The notes: generated from the sequence alone by a model not told the origin. A stretch of DNA of 64,000 nucleotides from an uncultured Eubacteriales bacterium (GCA_949292775.1 CASFBL010000002.1:62001-126000), one strand, 5' to 3'. Shown: positions 1-8,800, counted from the first letter of the stretch. Numbers and translations: made by a program.

Positions 1-402
1 GCAAACATATGTCACTGCAGCCTTTACAGGTTCGATTGCATCGCTAGGGCAGCCTGATATGCCCGCAAGTTTAATCGCCGGTAAATCATTATAGTCATCA
101 CCAATAAATGCAATCTCGCTCAAGGAATAACCTTTTTCTTCAGCAAGCTGCGTAACAACTGCGTTTTTATCATCGCGGCCACAAAACACTAGAGAGACAC
201 CAAGCTCTTCGCACCGTTTAGGGACAATTTGCGATTTTCGTCCGGTAATTACAGCCGGTTCAATCCCGTTCTTGGGCAATATCTCCTTAAGTGCCCAACC
301 GTCACGTGCATTGAAAGTCTTAAACAATTCACCATTTGCAGAAATATGCAGCTTATTGTCTGTCATCACGCCGTCGACATCTGAACATAACAGTTTTATC
401 AT
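1..402 (-). CDS. kdsC: KdsC-like 3-deoxy-sugar-acid 8-phosphate phosphatase (HAD family), 3' end cut by window
   Basis: The first 134 residues of a small C-type HAD phosphatase; the C-terminus lies outside the window. Visible motifs are the nucleophile motif DVDGVMTD near residue 8, a conserved NARDGW segment, the ITGRKS motif 2 and the acidic GDDYNDLPAIK motif 3, all in the KdsC/YrbI pattern. The family removes phosphate from Kdo-8-phosphate (relatives act on sialic-acid phosphates) just before CMP activation. The ATG at 402 has AAGGAGAGAG a few bases upstream and follows the kdsB-like gene by 13 bases, so the two are probably one operon. The exact sugar (Kdo or a related 3-deoxy acid) cannot be fixed from sequence, and free Kdo is not expected in an LPS-lacking Gram-positive. 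Confidence 0.85.
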   Translation of the reverse strand, partial: MIKLLCSDVDGVMTDNKLHISANGELFKTFNARDGWALKEILPKNGIEPAVITGRKSQIVPKRCEELGVSLVFCGRDDKNAVVTQLAEEKGYSLSEIAFIGDDYNDLPAIKLAGISGCPSDAIEPVKAAVTYVC

Positions 403-415
403 AGTATCTCTCTCC

Positions 416-1168
416 TTAGACTTCGTAGTTCTGTTGTTTGATAATGGAAACAACCTTTTCAAGGTCGCTGAGCGTATCTACGGCAACGGAGGACTCTTCT
501 GCTTCGATAAATTGCACAGGCCAGCCATTTTCCATAAAACGTAGCATTTCAACATCTTCGATTCTCTCGTTTTTTGCCTTTCCAATAGTCTTCCCGTGTT
601 TAGCAAAGAACGCCAATGCTTCTTTGGTGAATGCATAAATACCAAGCTGCTTGTAGAAGCTGTAAGAAGATGTTCCCTTAGGATGAGGTGCAGCTGCACG
701 CGTCAAATAGAGACCAATGTTATCTGCTCTCGTGATGGCCTTAACAACGGTAGGATTGCATACCTCAACCGGATCAATGATTCTGGTCATCAAATTGGAT
801 ATCTGTACATTACAGTTCTTAGATAAGAAGGGCTGGAATACTTTTTTGATTTCATCGGGCTGCACAAGTGGTTCATCGCCTTGAACATTCACATATAGAT
901 CTGCAGGGACCTTGGACGCTATTTCTGCAACTCTGTCTGTTCCGGTCAAATGCGTATCCGATGTCATTTCAACACACATTTCCAATTCACGGCAGGCACT
1001 CACGATTCGTTCGTCGTCCGTGGCTACAATGACTTGTGAGAACTCTTTAACCTTCTTGCATTGTTCGTATACCCACCATATCATGGGTTTTCCGCATATA
1101 TCTGCAAGAGGTTTCCCGGGGAAACGGCTCGATTTATATCTTGCAGGAATGACACATACAATGTTCAT
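416..1168 (-). CDS. kdsB: CMP-Kdo synthetase-like cytidylyltransferase
   Basis: A 250-residue nucleotidyltransferase of the KdsB family, which joins CTP and a 3-deoxy-octulosonate to give a CMP-sugar for polysaccharide assembly in the cytoplasm. The N-terminal nucleotide-binding motif IPARYKSSRFPGKPL (residues 7-21) is KdsB-like, as are the HLTGTDRVAE and VNVQGDEP segments further on. Full family length. It sits between the kdsC-like phosphatase and a candidate glycosyltransferase, which together suggest a surface polysaccharide with a CMP-activated acidic sugar. The assignment to the family is firm. The substrate is inferred, and the rest of the pathway (kdsA, kdsD) is not in the window. Confidence 0.9.
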   Translation of the reverse strand: MNIVCVIPARYKSSRFPGKPLADICGKPMIWWVYEQCKKVKEFSQVIVATDDERIVSACRELEMCVEMTSDTHLTGTDRVAEIASKVPADLYVNVQGDEPLVQPDEIKKVFQPFLSKNCNVQISNLMTRIIDPVEVCNPTVVKAITRADNIGLYLTRAAAPHPKGTSSYSFYKQLGIYAFTKEALAFFAKHGKTIGKAKNERIEDVEMLRFMENGWPVQFIEAEESSVAVDTLSDLEKVVSIIKQQNYEV

Positions 1169-1256
1169 AGCAACCTCTTTCTAACCACATCAGAACATGA
1201 TTGTTCTGAGTTCCAGTTGGTTATTATTTTAAATCTATTGTGGCATTAGCTTTACT

Positions 1257-2546
1257 TCAGACTTCCTGAATACCTTGCTTATGGCCATACTCATTTTCCA
1301 TTGCCTCGGCAAATTGTTCACAACTCATGCTAAGTATGTCTTCCAATCGCGGATCTGCAGTGAAAAGGCCTTGGTTAAATAACGCACGCGTGAACTTAAA
1401 ATTACAAAACACATCATGTTTTGCAAACTGATTTGCAAATGCAAAATCGTCCATTTTCTTCTGCACTTGGTTGCTGGCGTATCCCTCAGTATAGTGCCGG
1501 TTCAAGTATAAGTTGTTGTCCAAAACAGTAAGATTGAGCTTTCCGTATGGGAGGAGATCTGTCAGAACAATCTGCAACATATTAGGTGAGACACCATGCT
1601 GCATTGTATATGGCGCTCTATTGGCATAGCGAACCTGCAATGTTTGTTTTAAGGTATCCCAGAAGGGTACCTGTAACTTGTATTTTAGTACAGCAAAAGA
1701 AAGATCTGAGAGAAATACGGGATCATCCATAGATGCAACCGTTGTGGCGTGCATGCCATTATAGTACGACACATCTGTTGGAATGGACTTATAATAACCG
1801 CCGACTTTACCGTTTCCAATATAGGCATACCTGATCACAACACGATTATCGGTAGCAAGATGAACCGGGGTTTTATTATCAGATGGACCGATAATGTAGA
1901 TAGCCTTGCCTTGCAAATATTTAGCAAAGGAACTGTGCGTATCTGCCATTTCAGGATGAATTACCGGCAATAGGCTTTGCTCCATGGAAGCATATGTTGT
2001 AGGGCGTAGAACCTTGTACGCTCGAAAAAAAGTCGACTTTTGTAGTAATTCATATGCATCCCGAAAACGGCCATTTTGAAAAAGGACTGAATACTTCTGC
2101 AGTGCAGACCCTACAGAGAGAACTTTGGTTTCGTACTTCTCACGAAGCAAGAGCGCTGCTGTAAAAAGTCCGAGCGTCGACAGGATGCAAATCAACATTT
2201 CTGTGACGGAGTTATCTAGCGAAGATATGTCCGTGTTCCTTAACTCGTCACATAACTGCGCATAGTGCTTGTCGAATTCGACCTCTGATATGCAATACAC
2301 ACTGCAGGAACAGATATGAAAGAAGAGTTGCTTATACTGATTTGCTTTCCTAACACCGACAGCCTGCAGAAGAGCGGAATAGACTTTGCCCGTTTCTAAA
2401 TCTTCTTGTGTAGCACCCTTGGCCAGACGGAAGAAAGTCTCAGCTTGAGTGTATGGCTTCCAGTAGCCAAATGCTTTCGCAGTCTTTTCTTTATCAAAGA
2501 CTTCACGGTACCTGTGGTACAGAATTTCGGATACTCTTGAGACCAT
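1257..2546 (-). CDS. hypothetical protein, possible sialyltransferase/Kdo-transferase-like enzyme
   Basis: A 429-residue protein without signal peptide or membrane segment. I do not recognise it firmly. Residues 1-200 are helical and cysteine-containing. From about residue 212 there is a mixed alpha/beta part opening with GKAIYIIGPSDN and followed by DNRVVIRYAYIG, a pattern like the nucleotide-binding start of GT29-type sialyltransferases. Near the C-terminus FAKHDVFCNFKFTR recalls the conserved histidine segment of polysaccharide-cluster glycosyltransferases. It lies 16 bases after the ABC binding-protein gene and 88 bases before kdsB, so it may use the CMP-sugar made by its neighbour. Alternative: a structural or regulatory protein with no transferase activity. 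Confidence 0.45.
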   Translation of the reverse strand: MVSRVSEILYHRYREVFDKEKTAKAFGYWKPYTQAETFFRLAKGATQEDLETGKVYSALLQAVGVRKANQYKQLFFHICSCSVYCISEVEFDKHYAQLCDELRNTDISSLDNSVTEMLICILSTLGLFTAALLLREKYETKVLSVGSALQKYSVLFQNGRFRDAYELLQKSTFFRAYKVLRPTTYASMEQSLLPVIHPEMADTHSSFAKYLQGKAIYIIGPSDNKTPVHLATDNRVVIRYAYIGNGKVGGYYKSIPTDVSYYNGMHATTVASMDDPVFLSDLSFAVLKYKLQVPFWDTLKQTLQVRYANRAPYTMQHGVSPNMLQIVLTDLLPYGKLNLTVLDNNLYLNRHYTEGYASNQVQKKMDDFAFANQFAKHDVFCNFKFTRALFNQGLFTADPRLEDILSMSCEQFAEAMENEYGHKQGIQEV

Positions 2547-2562
2547 TTGTTAATCTCCTAAA

Positions 2563-3606
2563 TTATTTTCCGGCATTAATGATTGAGGTTATTTCTGCAT
2601 CCGTGAGTTCCATAGCATAAAACTCTTTGTAGAAATCACGTACTTCTTTTACGAAGTCAAAATCAGTGCACTCAGGATAAAGCTTTTCTATGGCCCAACC
2701 AAACTGAAGCACACATTCGGAACCATGATTGGACCAAGTGCCTATTGCACTGGGATTTTCGTAGACGTGTCCGTTTTTTACTGCTGTTAGAGATGACCAC
2801 TTGGCATCTTCAATAAACTTCTTGGCCTCGCCGGGAATAACAAACACAATGATTTCGGGGTCATATTCCAACAATTGCTCACTTGTCAGGTTCACATAGC
2901 CGTTGGGATCGCCATCCTTCAGAGCATAATCTCCACCGCAGAGTGTCGCCCATCTGCCTGCAAAGCGATTTACACCGTAGGCACGCAGATTTGAAGTATC
3001 GCGGATAACAATGATGGACTTCCTGTCTTGCACAGTATTTCCGACGGCCTGAGCCTTTTCAATCATCTCATTCGCGTAGGTCCTGTACCTGGAAGCAGTC
3101 CCGCATGCATAGTCAGTATTAAGGACATCAGCCATAATATCAATGGCATCCATCATTTCATCGTATGTATTAAACTCAACATCAATTGCAGCTACACCGG
3201 CTTTGATCAGTTTTTCGGCCAAATCAGCATTATCTTTACCACGGTAGAAAACGACCTCTGCACCGGTCTCCAGGATTCCCTCCAGAGTGATGGCATCGTT
3301 GGTAAAGTAAGTGATATCCTCGGGGTTTTGACATGCACGATCGAACAAAGGGTAAGAAGCAGCAGTCTCACTGCACCCAACCATTTTTTCTCCGTGATCT
3401 AGCATCAGTGTGATGGTAACAGATCCTACCCAAAGTGAAATATAGGAGTTCACTTTTTCGGGAACTTCCACAGAATGACCAGACATATCTACTACAGTCC
3501 GAGTTTTGTTAGTTTCGGGTGCGTTTGCGGTGGCACAGCCAGATAGAATGCCCACCACGCAAACCACCACTAGCATGAGTGAAATCCATTTCCTTGCACT
3601 TTTCAT
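2563..3606 (-). CDS. iron-complex ABC transporter substrate-binding lipoprotein
   Basis: A 347-residue binding protein of the FecB/FhuD/BtuF class. A lysine/arginine start, a hydrophobic stretch and the lipobox LSGC (Cys23) predict a lipid anchor on the outer face of the membrane. The mature part starts with TRTVVDMSGHSVEVPEKV, the usual opening of siderophore/haem/corrinoid binding proteins, followed by the GCSETAA and LEGILETGAEVVFY segments of the N-lobe and a GGDYALKDG segment in the C-lobe. It is last of a three-gene transporter set, 17 bases after the ATPase gene. The ligand (siderophore, haem or cobalamin) cannot be read from sequence; no riboswitch or Fur box is evident. Confidence 0.88.
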   Translation of the reverse strand: MKSARKWISLMLVVVCVVGILSGCATANAPETNKTRTVVDMSGHSVEVPEKVNSYISLWVGSVTITLMLDHGEKMVGCSETAASYPLFDRACQNPEDITYFTNDAITLEGILETGAEVVFYRGKDNADLAEKLIKAGVAAIDVEFNTYDEMMDAIDIMADVLNTDYACGTASRYRTYANEMIEKAQAVGNTVQDRKSIIVIRDTSNLRAYGVNRFAGRWATLCGGDYALKDGDPNGYVNLTSEQLLEYDPEIIVFVIPGEAKKFIEDAKWSSLTAVKNGHVYENPSAIGTWSNHGSECVLQFGWAIEKLYPECTDFDFVKEVRDFYKEFYAMELTDAEITSIINAGK

Positions 3607-3623
3607 TATGCTTTACCTCCCTA

Positions 3624-4397
3624 TTATAACAAGCTATATGTATGCACAATTTCACCTGAGGCACTGCGTCCTTCAATAATCTCGACATTCGTGCCATAAG
3701 CCTTCTTCAGCCGATCGGTCGTAATGATATCCTTTGTGTCACCATACTCACTTGTGCCATCGTGATAAACAATCAAGGTTTTTTCACAGCAAGCAAACGC
3801 ATGGGTGGGAATATGTGAAATCATCAACACGCCAACCTTGTGCTCCTTCAGGTTGTTAATAGTTTGCATTAGCAGGCTTTGATTTGCTAAGTCAAGATTA
3901 GATGCAGGTTCATCTAAAAGAATATAGGATGCCCCCTGTACCATAGCTCTAGCAATTAAGACTAACTGTTGTTCGCCACCCGAAAGATTTGAGTATGGAA
4001 AGCCTAACATATGAGAAATGTTTAACGAGGTCATAACTTCCTTGACGATGTTGTAATCCTTTTCGGAAGGCACATCAAAAGTTTTGATATACTGAGCTCG
4101 TCCCATTAGTACAACATCCTCTACCGGGTGTTGATAAGATAGATTTTTTGCTTGTGGCACATATGCAACAAGTTTTGCAAGCTGTCGGTGAGACAAGGCC
4201 TTTAGAGACTTACCTTCGATGACGATATCGCCCGCCAATAGAGGTAGTAAGCCCAAAAGAGTCCTGAATAAGGTTGTTTTTCCAACACCGTTTGCCCCTA
4301 ACACACAAACGGCTTCACCTTTTTGAAAAGAGAACGAAATGTCCGGAAGTATAATTTTGCCATTGTAACCACACGAAGCTTTGTTAATCGAAATCAT
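3624..4397 (-). CDS. iron-complex ABC transporter ATP-binding protein
   Basis: A 257-residue cytoplasmic ATPase of the FepC/FhuC/BtuD type that powers import through the neighbouring FecCD permease. Walker A is GANGVGKTT (about residues 34-42), the Q-loop lies in VAYVPQAKN, the signature is LSGGEQQ and Walker B is YILLDEP, followed by the switch histidine in MISHIPTH. All catalytic parts are present. Its start codon overlaps the permease stop by four bases (ATGA), a sign of coupled translation, and the binding protein follows after 17 bases. Confidence 0.92.
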   Translation of the reverse strand: MISINKASCGYNGKIILPDISFSFQKGEAVCVLGANGVGKTTLFRTLLGLLPLLAGDIVIEGKSLKALSHRQLAKLVAYVPQAKNLSYQHPVEDVVLMGRAQYIKTFDVPSEKDYNIVKEVMTSLNISHMLGFPYSNLSGGEQQLVLIARAMVQGASYILLDEPASNLDLANQSLLMQTINNLKEHKVGVLMISHIPTHAFACCEKTLIVYHDGTSEYGDTKDIITTDRLKKAYGTNVEIIEGRSASGEIVHTYSLL

Positions 4398-5452
4398 AAC
4401 GGATACTCCCTTCTCTTTCTTGCAATGATAATGAAGAACATTGGAGCACCAACGATAGATGTCAAGACACTTATTGGCAGTTCGTTGACAGAGATCGTTC
4501 TTGCCAGGTCGTCCATTCCAAGGAGAAAGAGCGCTCCAAGCAAAGCACTCACAGGAAGTGCTCGACGATAATCACTACCAACCAGTGCACGAGCAATATG
4601 TGGAATAAACAAGCCAACCCAACTAATTCCTCCGGTAATTGCAGTAGATGAAGCAGTAAGAAGAGTCGCACAGGCAATTGCGATAATTCGCAACCCTACG
4701 ATATTCACACCGATAGTTTTGGCTTCACTGTCGTCTAGTTCAAGAAGATTTATTCGCCAACGCAGTAGAACCAATGGAATAGTTCCAAGAGCAAAGAAAA
4801 GAAGAACATAGCCTAAGTCAGAACGGGAAACATTTCCAAAGCTACCCATAAGCCAATAAGTGATTTGGGGTAGCTGGCTCTCGGGATCTGCTACATATTT
4901 TAGAATGGATAAAAGCCCCGAGAAAACGGATGAAATTATCATGCCCACAAGGAGTAGATATGTAATATTCCATTTGTTCTTCCCTAGAAGGGAGGTAAGT
5001 GCATAAACCAGAAGGATCACAAGACAACCGGCCATAAATGCGGATATCTTGACACCAAATGTATTGACCCCAAGTAGAATACCAATAACTGCGCCAAAAG
5101 ATGCACCATTTGAAACACCCAGTGTATCGGGGGATGCGACTGGATTTGAGAAAAGAACTTGATAAGTTGCACCGGACATTGCCAAAGAGGCACCCACGAG
5201 AATTGCTGCTAAAATGCGTGGAAAGCGAAAATCTAATATAACAGCAGCTTCAGCTTGTGTCCAAGTTTGTGGGATGTTCGGGAATATAGCGTTTAAGAAA
5301 ATAAGCGGAACATTTGTTAGTGCGACCGAAGAATATCTGCCACACAAAAAAGAAACGATGAACATTATAATCAAAATTGTTATGAGAAAAGCGAAAATTA
5401 AATGAAATGATAAACCATTATTGGCTTTGCGTTTTTGTGTTTTTTGGGGCAT
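4394..5452 (-). CDS. iron-complex ABC transporter permease, FecCD family
   Basis: A 352-residue integral membrane protein with about nine to ten hydrophobic segments, the FecCD fold found as a homodimer in siderophore, haem and vitamin B12 importers. The RFPRILAAILVGASLAMSGA segment (about residues 74-93) is the family hallmark, and the cytoplasmic coupling region GLFIPHIAR lies near residue 280. It is the first of the three transporter genes and overlaps the ATPase gene by four bases. It begins 20 bases after the YccF gene, so transcripts of the GTPase/Hsp70 region upstream could continue into the transporter. Confidence 0.92.
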   Translation of the reverse strand: MPQKTQKRKANNGLSFHLIFAFLITILIIMFIVSFLCGRYSSVALTNVPLIFLNAIFPNIPQTWTQAEAAVILDFRFPRILAAILVGASLAMSGATYQVLFSNPVASPDTLGVSNGASFGAVIGILLGVNTFGVKISAFMAGCLVILLVYALTSLLGKNKWNITYLLLVGMIISSVFSGLLSILKYVADPESQLPQITYWLMGSFGNVSRSDLGYVLLFFALGTIPLVLLRWRINLLELDDSEAKTIGVNIVGLRIIAIACATLLTASSTAITGGISWVGLFIPHIARALVGSDYRRALPVSALLGALFLLGMDDLARTISVNELPISVLTSIVGAPMFFIIIARKRREYPL

Positions 5453-5472
5453 ACTAATGTCTCCATCCGTTC

Positions 5473-5835
5473 TTATACGATTTTACAACCAAACGGCATC
5501 AGCGCCAATCCGGCAATCTTGAAATACTGTTTTCCAAATGGAATACCCACAATCGTCAAGCAGTAAATAAGGCCAATTACTACTGCTTCAACCGCAAGAG
5601 TCCAACCAGTAAAGCAAATCCACAGCATGTTCAGAAGAAAGCTCCCGGTTCCACCTGTATTCTCCACGGTTTTACCGAATGGGAAGAAGCACAGTCTTGC
5701 TATCTTGAAACATCGTTTACCTACTGGAATACCAATTACGGTAATCGACCAGATAATTCCAGCAAAACACCACAGGAGACCGGTTATGGCGCCACCAAGC
5801 GCAAACCAAATTATATTGCCAAGTATGCTCACCAT
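5473..5835 (-). CDS. YccF domain membrane protein
   Basis: A 120-residue protein made of two repeats of the YccF domain, each a hydrophobic hairpin ending in a GIPxGKxxFKIAxL motif: GIPVGKRCFKIARL at about residues 35-48 and GIPFGKQYFKIAGL at about residues 97-110. The molecular role of YccF proteins is not known; they are small inner-membrane proteins. The gene lies 53 bases after the 197-residue membrane protein and 20 bases before the FecCD permease, with a good Shine-Dalgarno (GGAGGGAG). It is the joint between the GTPase/Hsp70 island genes and the transporter and could belong to either. Confidence 0.85.
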   Translation of the reverse strand: MVSILGNIIWFALGGAITGLLWCFAGIIWSITVIGIPVGKRCFKIARLCFFPFGKTVENTGGTGSFLLNMLWICFTGWTLAVEAVVIGLIYCLTIVGIPFGKQYFKIAGLALMPFGCKIV

Positions 5836-5888
5836 ACTCCCTCCTCCGTGAAATATTTCCGTAAAGTAAAATGTTTAACTGGTGTCGC

Positions 5889-6482
5889 TCATAGTCCGAA
5901 GATCTGCTTATACTGGATGCAGTACACGAGAGTGAAAATCAAGAGCGCGAACCAATCAACCAGCATTGCAATCTTTGCACCATAAAGTACGCTTCTATCA
6001 ATGATGCTTATATCACCATCGTTTTTTGGCGGGGGACTCTTCATTAGCAGTTTTATCTTCGATGGACCAGTACCTTTAATGTTAGATAATCTGCTATATA
6101 AAATCCGGACACGGATGATCAGTCCAGCGTAATAAAACAGCCAAAACCAAAGTATATTAACCCGTGTAGACGTTGCAACGAGTCCCCACACTGCAACGCA
6201 CATAGAGAAAACGATTGGAACGCCAAATGGGGTCAATATGTATACTCCATTTTTCTCACGATAGACCGCTTCAAGTCCTGATGCAATTAACAGTAACCAA
6301 AAAGAGAAGCGAATTAGAAAACTGTGGAATCCTCCGATTTGTGTCTTTGAATTGAGGAGGGACTCCATTTTATAAAAGAACACTCCGGACAATGTTCCGC
6401 ACCAACGCATAAGTAGCGCCAAGCCTATGGCAAGGATAATCAATGTGACCGTCGTTTTTGCCGTTTTTCTTACTGTAGTCAT
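5889..6482 (-). CDS. hypothetical polytopic membrane protein of the GTPase cluster
   Basis: A 197-residue protein not recognised as a named family. Four or five hydrophobic stretches are visible at about residues 10-35, 55-70, 85-125 and 170-190, joined by short basic loops; a PPPKNDGD loop precedes the last segment. The start codon overlaps the stop of the 547-residue GTPase by four bases (ATGA), so the two are translationally coupled and probably form a membrane complex. It is the last gene that clearly belongs to the GTPase system. Confidence 0.7.
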   Translation of the reverse strand: MTTVRKTAKTTVTLIILAIGLALLMRWCGTLSGVFFYKMESLLNSKTQIGGFHSFLIRFSFWLLLIASGLEAVYREKNGVYILTPFGVPIVFSMCVAVWGLVATSTRVNILWFWLFYYAGLIIRVRILYSRLSNIKGTGPSKIKLLMKSPPPKNDGDISIIDRSVLYGAKIAMLVDWFALLIFTLVYCIQYKQIFGL

Positions 6483-8122
6483 TTGACTTCCTCCTCCGCA
6501 AATGCTGCCAGATCTTTAATATTGCTTTGGCATTGCCGAGCCAGCCAGCCCATCGGAGCGATAATATTCTGCGGGTCAAACGGGCTGCCATCTTCGTAGT
6601 GCCCTATTGAACTAACCGGGAAATAGGAAACCCTTGAAAAGACACTGTCCAGATTATTGATAGCGTTGGCAAGACCAATGTCTGCCAGATACCTTCTGCA
6701 CACTTTGTCGCGGGCGTCGTCAGTACTTAGATACTGGTTCTGGTTTGCAGAAAACTCAGCTTTGATTTTTACCGTGCCAATCTTTCTCCGGATAGAAGTC
6801 AAATCCGTTTTCGCAATCACAACAGCCACAGGGGTATCGCTCATTCTTCTGGCCATTCGTCCGGCTACCTCAGAATACTTGTTGATAAAATGGACGACGA
6901 TATCTTCCGTTGAATCATCTGAGAAACCGTTTGTGCTTGCTGATCCGGTGGTTGCTTCGCACTCTTTCCTTACTGAGCGAACGCTTAAGGGGTCGATAAT
7001 AATGATTATTCCATCGCTATATGCAAAGTTAAGCGGGTTGCGTCCGTATTGTTCACTGAGAATAACTTCATCGGGTACGTCGTAGATAACGATTCCATCG
7101 TCAGAGCTTCCCTTGCTTCCATGAAGAATATAATACGCCCGCACTTCATCACTTGGCGATTTCGTCGTTCTGCCGGAATGACACATCCTTTCCAGCTCTT
7201 TGAAATCATCCGCTGGGGAAGTCGATACATTTCGGACACCTGAGTTTTCAATGGCTTCAACATACTGATGCTGAAATGCCGCAATAAACGCCGTTTTTCC
7301 TGATGAATCGCCGCCTATGACCTGAACTGTAAATGCCTTTATATTCGAGCCGGCAAGAGCATAGTCGCATTTAGGACAGTATGACTTCAGATTTTTACGC
7401 TTTGAAGCGGAGGCACACGGGATAAAATGACCGCAATTGCATTTTGCAAACAGGAGTCCACACCTCCCGGGATAAAGCTTTGTATGCCTGGTTCCGCAAA
7501 GCGGACACTCAAACACAGGAAGCTTAAATGTCGCATAGCACTTTGGGCAGTGCTGCGTCATCCAGGAAGCCTTATCCGCAAGATTAAACAGCGGCATCAA
7601 CAAAAGATTTACTACCCAAATGGCAAGCAGAAACACGATATAAGCCAGGTTGATAACGAAATAAATTACTACGCCTGCAATACAGCGGATAATCATCTCT
7701 GCAATGCCGAGTATGGCCAGTGGCAGATACACGAGGGAACTCAAAAAGGCAATGGTTTTCGAGTGATTCTCGTAATTACCGAGACGGTAGGCAAGTCCCG
7801 CGAAACTGAACACAGACCATTTCTTGTCAAATAGGTACTTGTGCGCATCTTTATATATGTGACTTCGCTGGAACTGCCCCGATCCTGCAGCAAAGCTGAA
7901 CATAAGCTCCGAGCCGGGTTTCTTCTTCCATGATGCCCTGTTGATAATGACCGCTTTAACAAGTGAAGCTACAATATTAACGCAGGCGACAACAGAGACT
8001 ATTACTATTAACGCGCGAAGCAGAATGGGTATGGTTTCCCAAAACGCACCTATGTCTGCCATGGCTTTTTGCAGAAACAGACGAATCTGCTCAGGCCCAT
8101 ATCTGATCTCATCTGTAGGCAT
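6479..8122 (-). CDS. membrane-anchored zinc-ribbon TRAFAC-type GTPase (DO-GTPase2-like)
   Basis: A 547-residue protein. Residues 30-60 and 125-180 are hydrophobic membrane stretches. Residues 192-252 hold a double zinc ribbon (CPKC, CPLC, CNC, CPKC). The GTPase domain starts with P-loop GGDSSGKTA at 270-278, has an unusual G3 (YDVPDE where DxxG is expected) and a G4-like AKTD. The architecture matches the TRAFAC-clade GTPases found with GAP1-type proteins in predicted conflict systems (double-GTPase families). The altered G3, without the usual glycine, suggests slow or regulated hydrolysis. It lies 24 bases after the GH-E nuclease and overlaps the membrane protein gene by four bases. Confidence 0.75.
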   Translation of the reverse strand: MPTDEIRYGPEQIRLFLQKAMADIGAFWETIPILLRALIVIVSVVACVNIVASLVKAVIINRASWKKKPGSELMFSFAAGSGQFQRSHIYKDAHKYLFDKKWSVFSFAGLAYRLGNYENHSKTIAFLSSLVYLPLAILGIAEMIIRCIAGVVIYFVINLAYIVFLLAIWVVNLLLMPLFNLADKASWMTQHCPKCYATFKLPVFECPLCGTRHTKLYPGRCGLLFAKCNCGHFIPCASASKRKNLKSYCPKCDYALAGSNIKAFTVQVIGGDSSGKTAFIAAFQHQYVEAIENSGVRNVSTSPADDFKELERMCHSGRTTKSPSDEVRAYYILHGSKGSSDDGIVIYDVPDEVILSEQYGRNPLNFAYSDGIIIIIDPLSVRSVRKECEATTGSASTNGFSDDSTEDIVVHFINKYSEVAGRMARRMSDTPVAVVIAKTDLTSIRRKIGTVKIKAEFSANQNQYLSTDDARDKVCRRYLADIGLANAINNLDSVFSRVSYFPVSSIGHYEDGSPFDPQNIIAPMGWLARQCQSNIKDLAAFAEEEVK

Positions 8123-8146
8123 ATCAATGTTCCCGCTTTCTTTTTC

Positions 8147-8467
8147 TTACATCTCCTGACCGTTCTCTTCTCCCTGTTCATCCGCAGGCATCTCATGAGC
8201 ATGAGATCTGTTCTCGTGTGGATCTTCAATCTGGTAATAATCAGGGTTGTTCATTCGGTCATTAAACTCTTCCTGTGTCAAGCCCTCAGCCTCAGCTTGT
8301 TCGGCTTCTCGCCAGTGTTCATGACCGGCTTTATGACCAAGATCATACTGTCCCTCGATTGGCTCGTGTGTGTTGGCGTCAAGGAACTGTCCTTTTTCGT
8401 TCTTTTCCGCTCTGCGTTCGACTTCTTCTCTGACTTCCTGGCGAATATATGGACGATGGAGTGCCAT
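8147..8467 (-). CDS. GH-E family nuclease (HNH/Endonuclease VII fold), stand-alone
   Basis: A 106-residue protein matching the GH-E nuclease family, DNases/RNases of the HNH/Endo VII fold best known as the C-terminal toxic domains of polymorphic toxins. The family signature is plain: GQFLDANT, then YDLGHKAGHEHWRE (residues about 56-69) with the eponymous Gly-His and Glu, then NNPDYYQIEDPHENRSH with late histidines. Here the domain is the whole protein, with no secretion or delivery domain and an acidic tail. It begins two bases after the stop of a DUF2185/Imm33-like gene, the usual immunity pairing, and lies between two membrane GTPase genes. Inferred role: intracellular effector of the cluster. 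Activity is not proven by sequence. Confidence 0.82.
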   Translation of the reverse strand: MALHRPYIRQEVREEVERRAEKNEKGQFLDANTHEPIEGQYDLGHKAGHEHWREAEQAEAEGLTQEEFNDRMNNPDYYQIEDPHENRSHAHEMPADEQGEENGQEM

Positions 8468-8469
8468 GA

Positions 8470-8781
8470 TTAATCACACTCCTCGCCGACGTTGAAGCCG
8501 CTTGAAACGATGAAAGTGTCGTTTTCATCCTCTCTTTCAAGAGCAATACCTGTTGAACAATTCAGATAAGGTAAAACACTTTTGTCAATTTCAAGAATGG
8601 TATTAATATCGTAAATTGCGATATTATCCGGGTTGTTTACATAGTCATCATCTTCATCACCGCAGAAGAACCTCCATCCGCTGTCCTGTGGATTGGTTGC
8701 CTCTTCGTGATACATGTAGCGCACTTTACGCTTGCCCTCAACGAGCATCTTAGTCGCTAAAACAAAGCCGAACTTCTCCAT
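8470..8781 (-). CDS. DUF2185 / Imm33-like immunity protein
   Basis: A 103-residue acidic protein. The start at 8781 is chosen because AGGAGG precedes it at ideal spacing; a longer reading to 8841 would overlap the upstream GTPase gene and lacks a site. It begins KFGFVLATKMLVEGKRKV, followed by GWRFFCGDEDDDYVNNPDNI and IYDINTILEIDKSVLPYL, the conserved blocks of DUF2185, a family related to Imm33 immunity proteins. It precedes the GH-E nuclease by two bases, so it is made first and can neutralise it. The family match is good; the partnership is inferred from adjacency. Confidence 0.8.
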   Translation of the reverse strand: MEKFGFVLATKMLVEGKRKVRYMYHEEATNPQDSGWRFFCGDEDDDYVNNPDNIAIYDINTILEIDKSVLPYLNCSTGIALEREDENDTFIVSSGFNVGEECD

Positions 8782-8800
8782 AGTTTCCTCCTCTAAATTA

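Noticed and set aside
1191..1208. CAGAACA/TGTTCTG hairpin, at first read as a LexA box.
   Set aside because: The GAAC and GTTC halves are separated by six bases, not four, and there is no promoter context; probably only a small hairpin.
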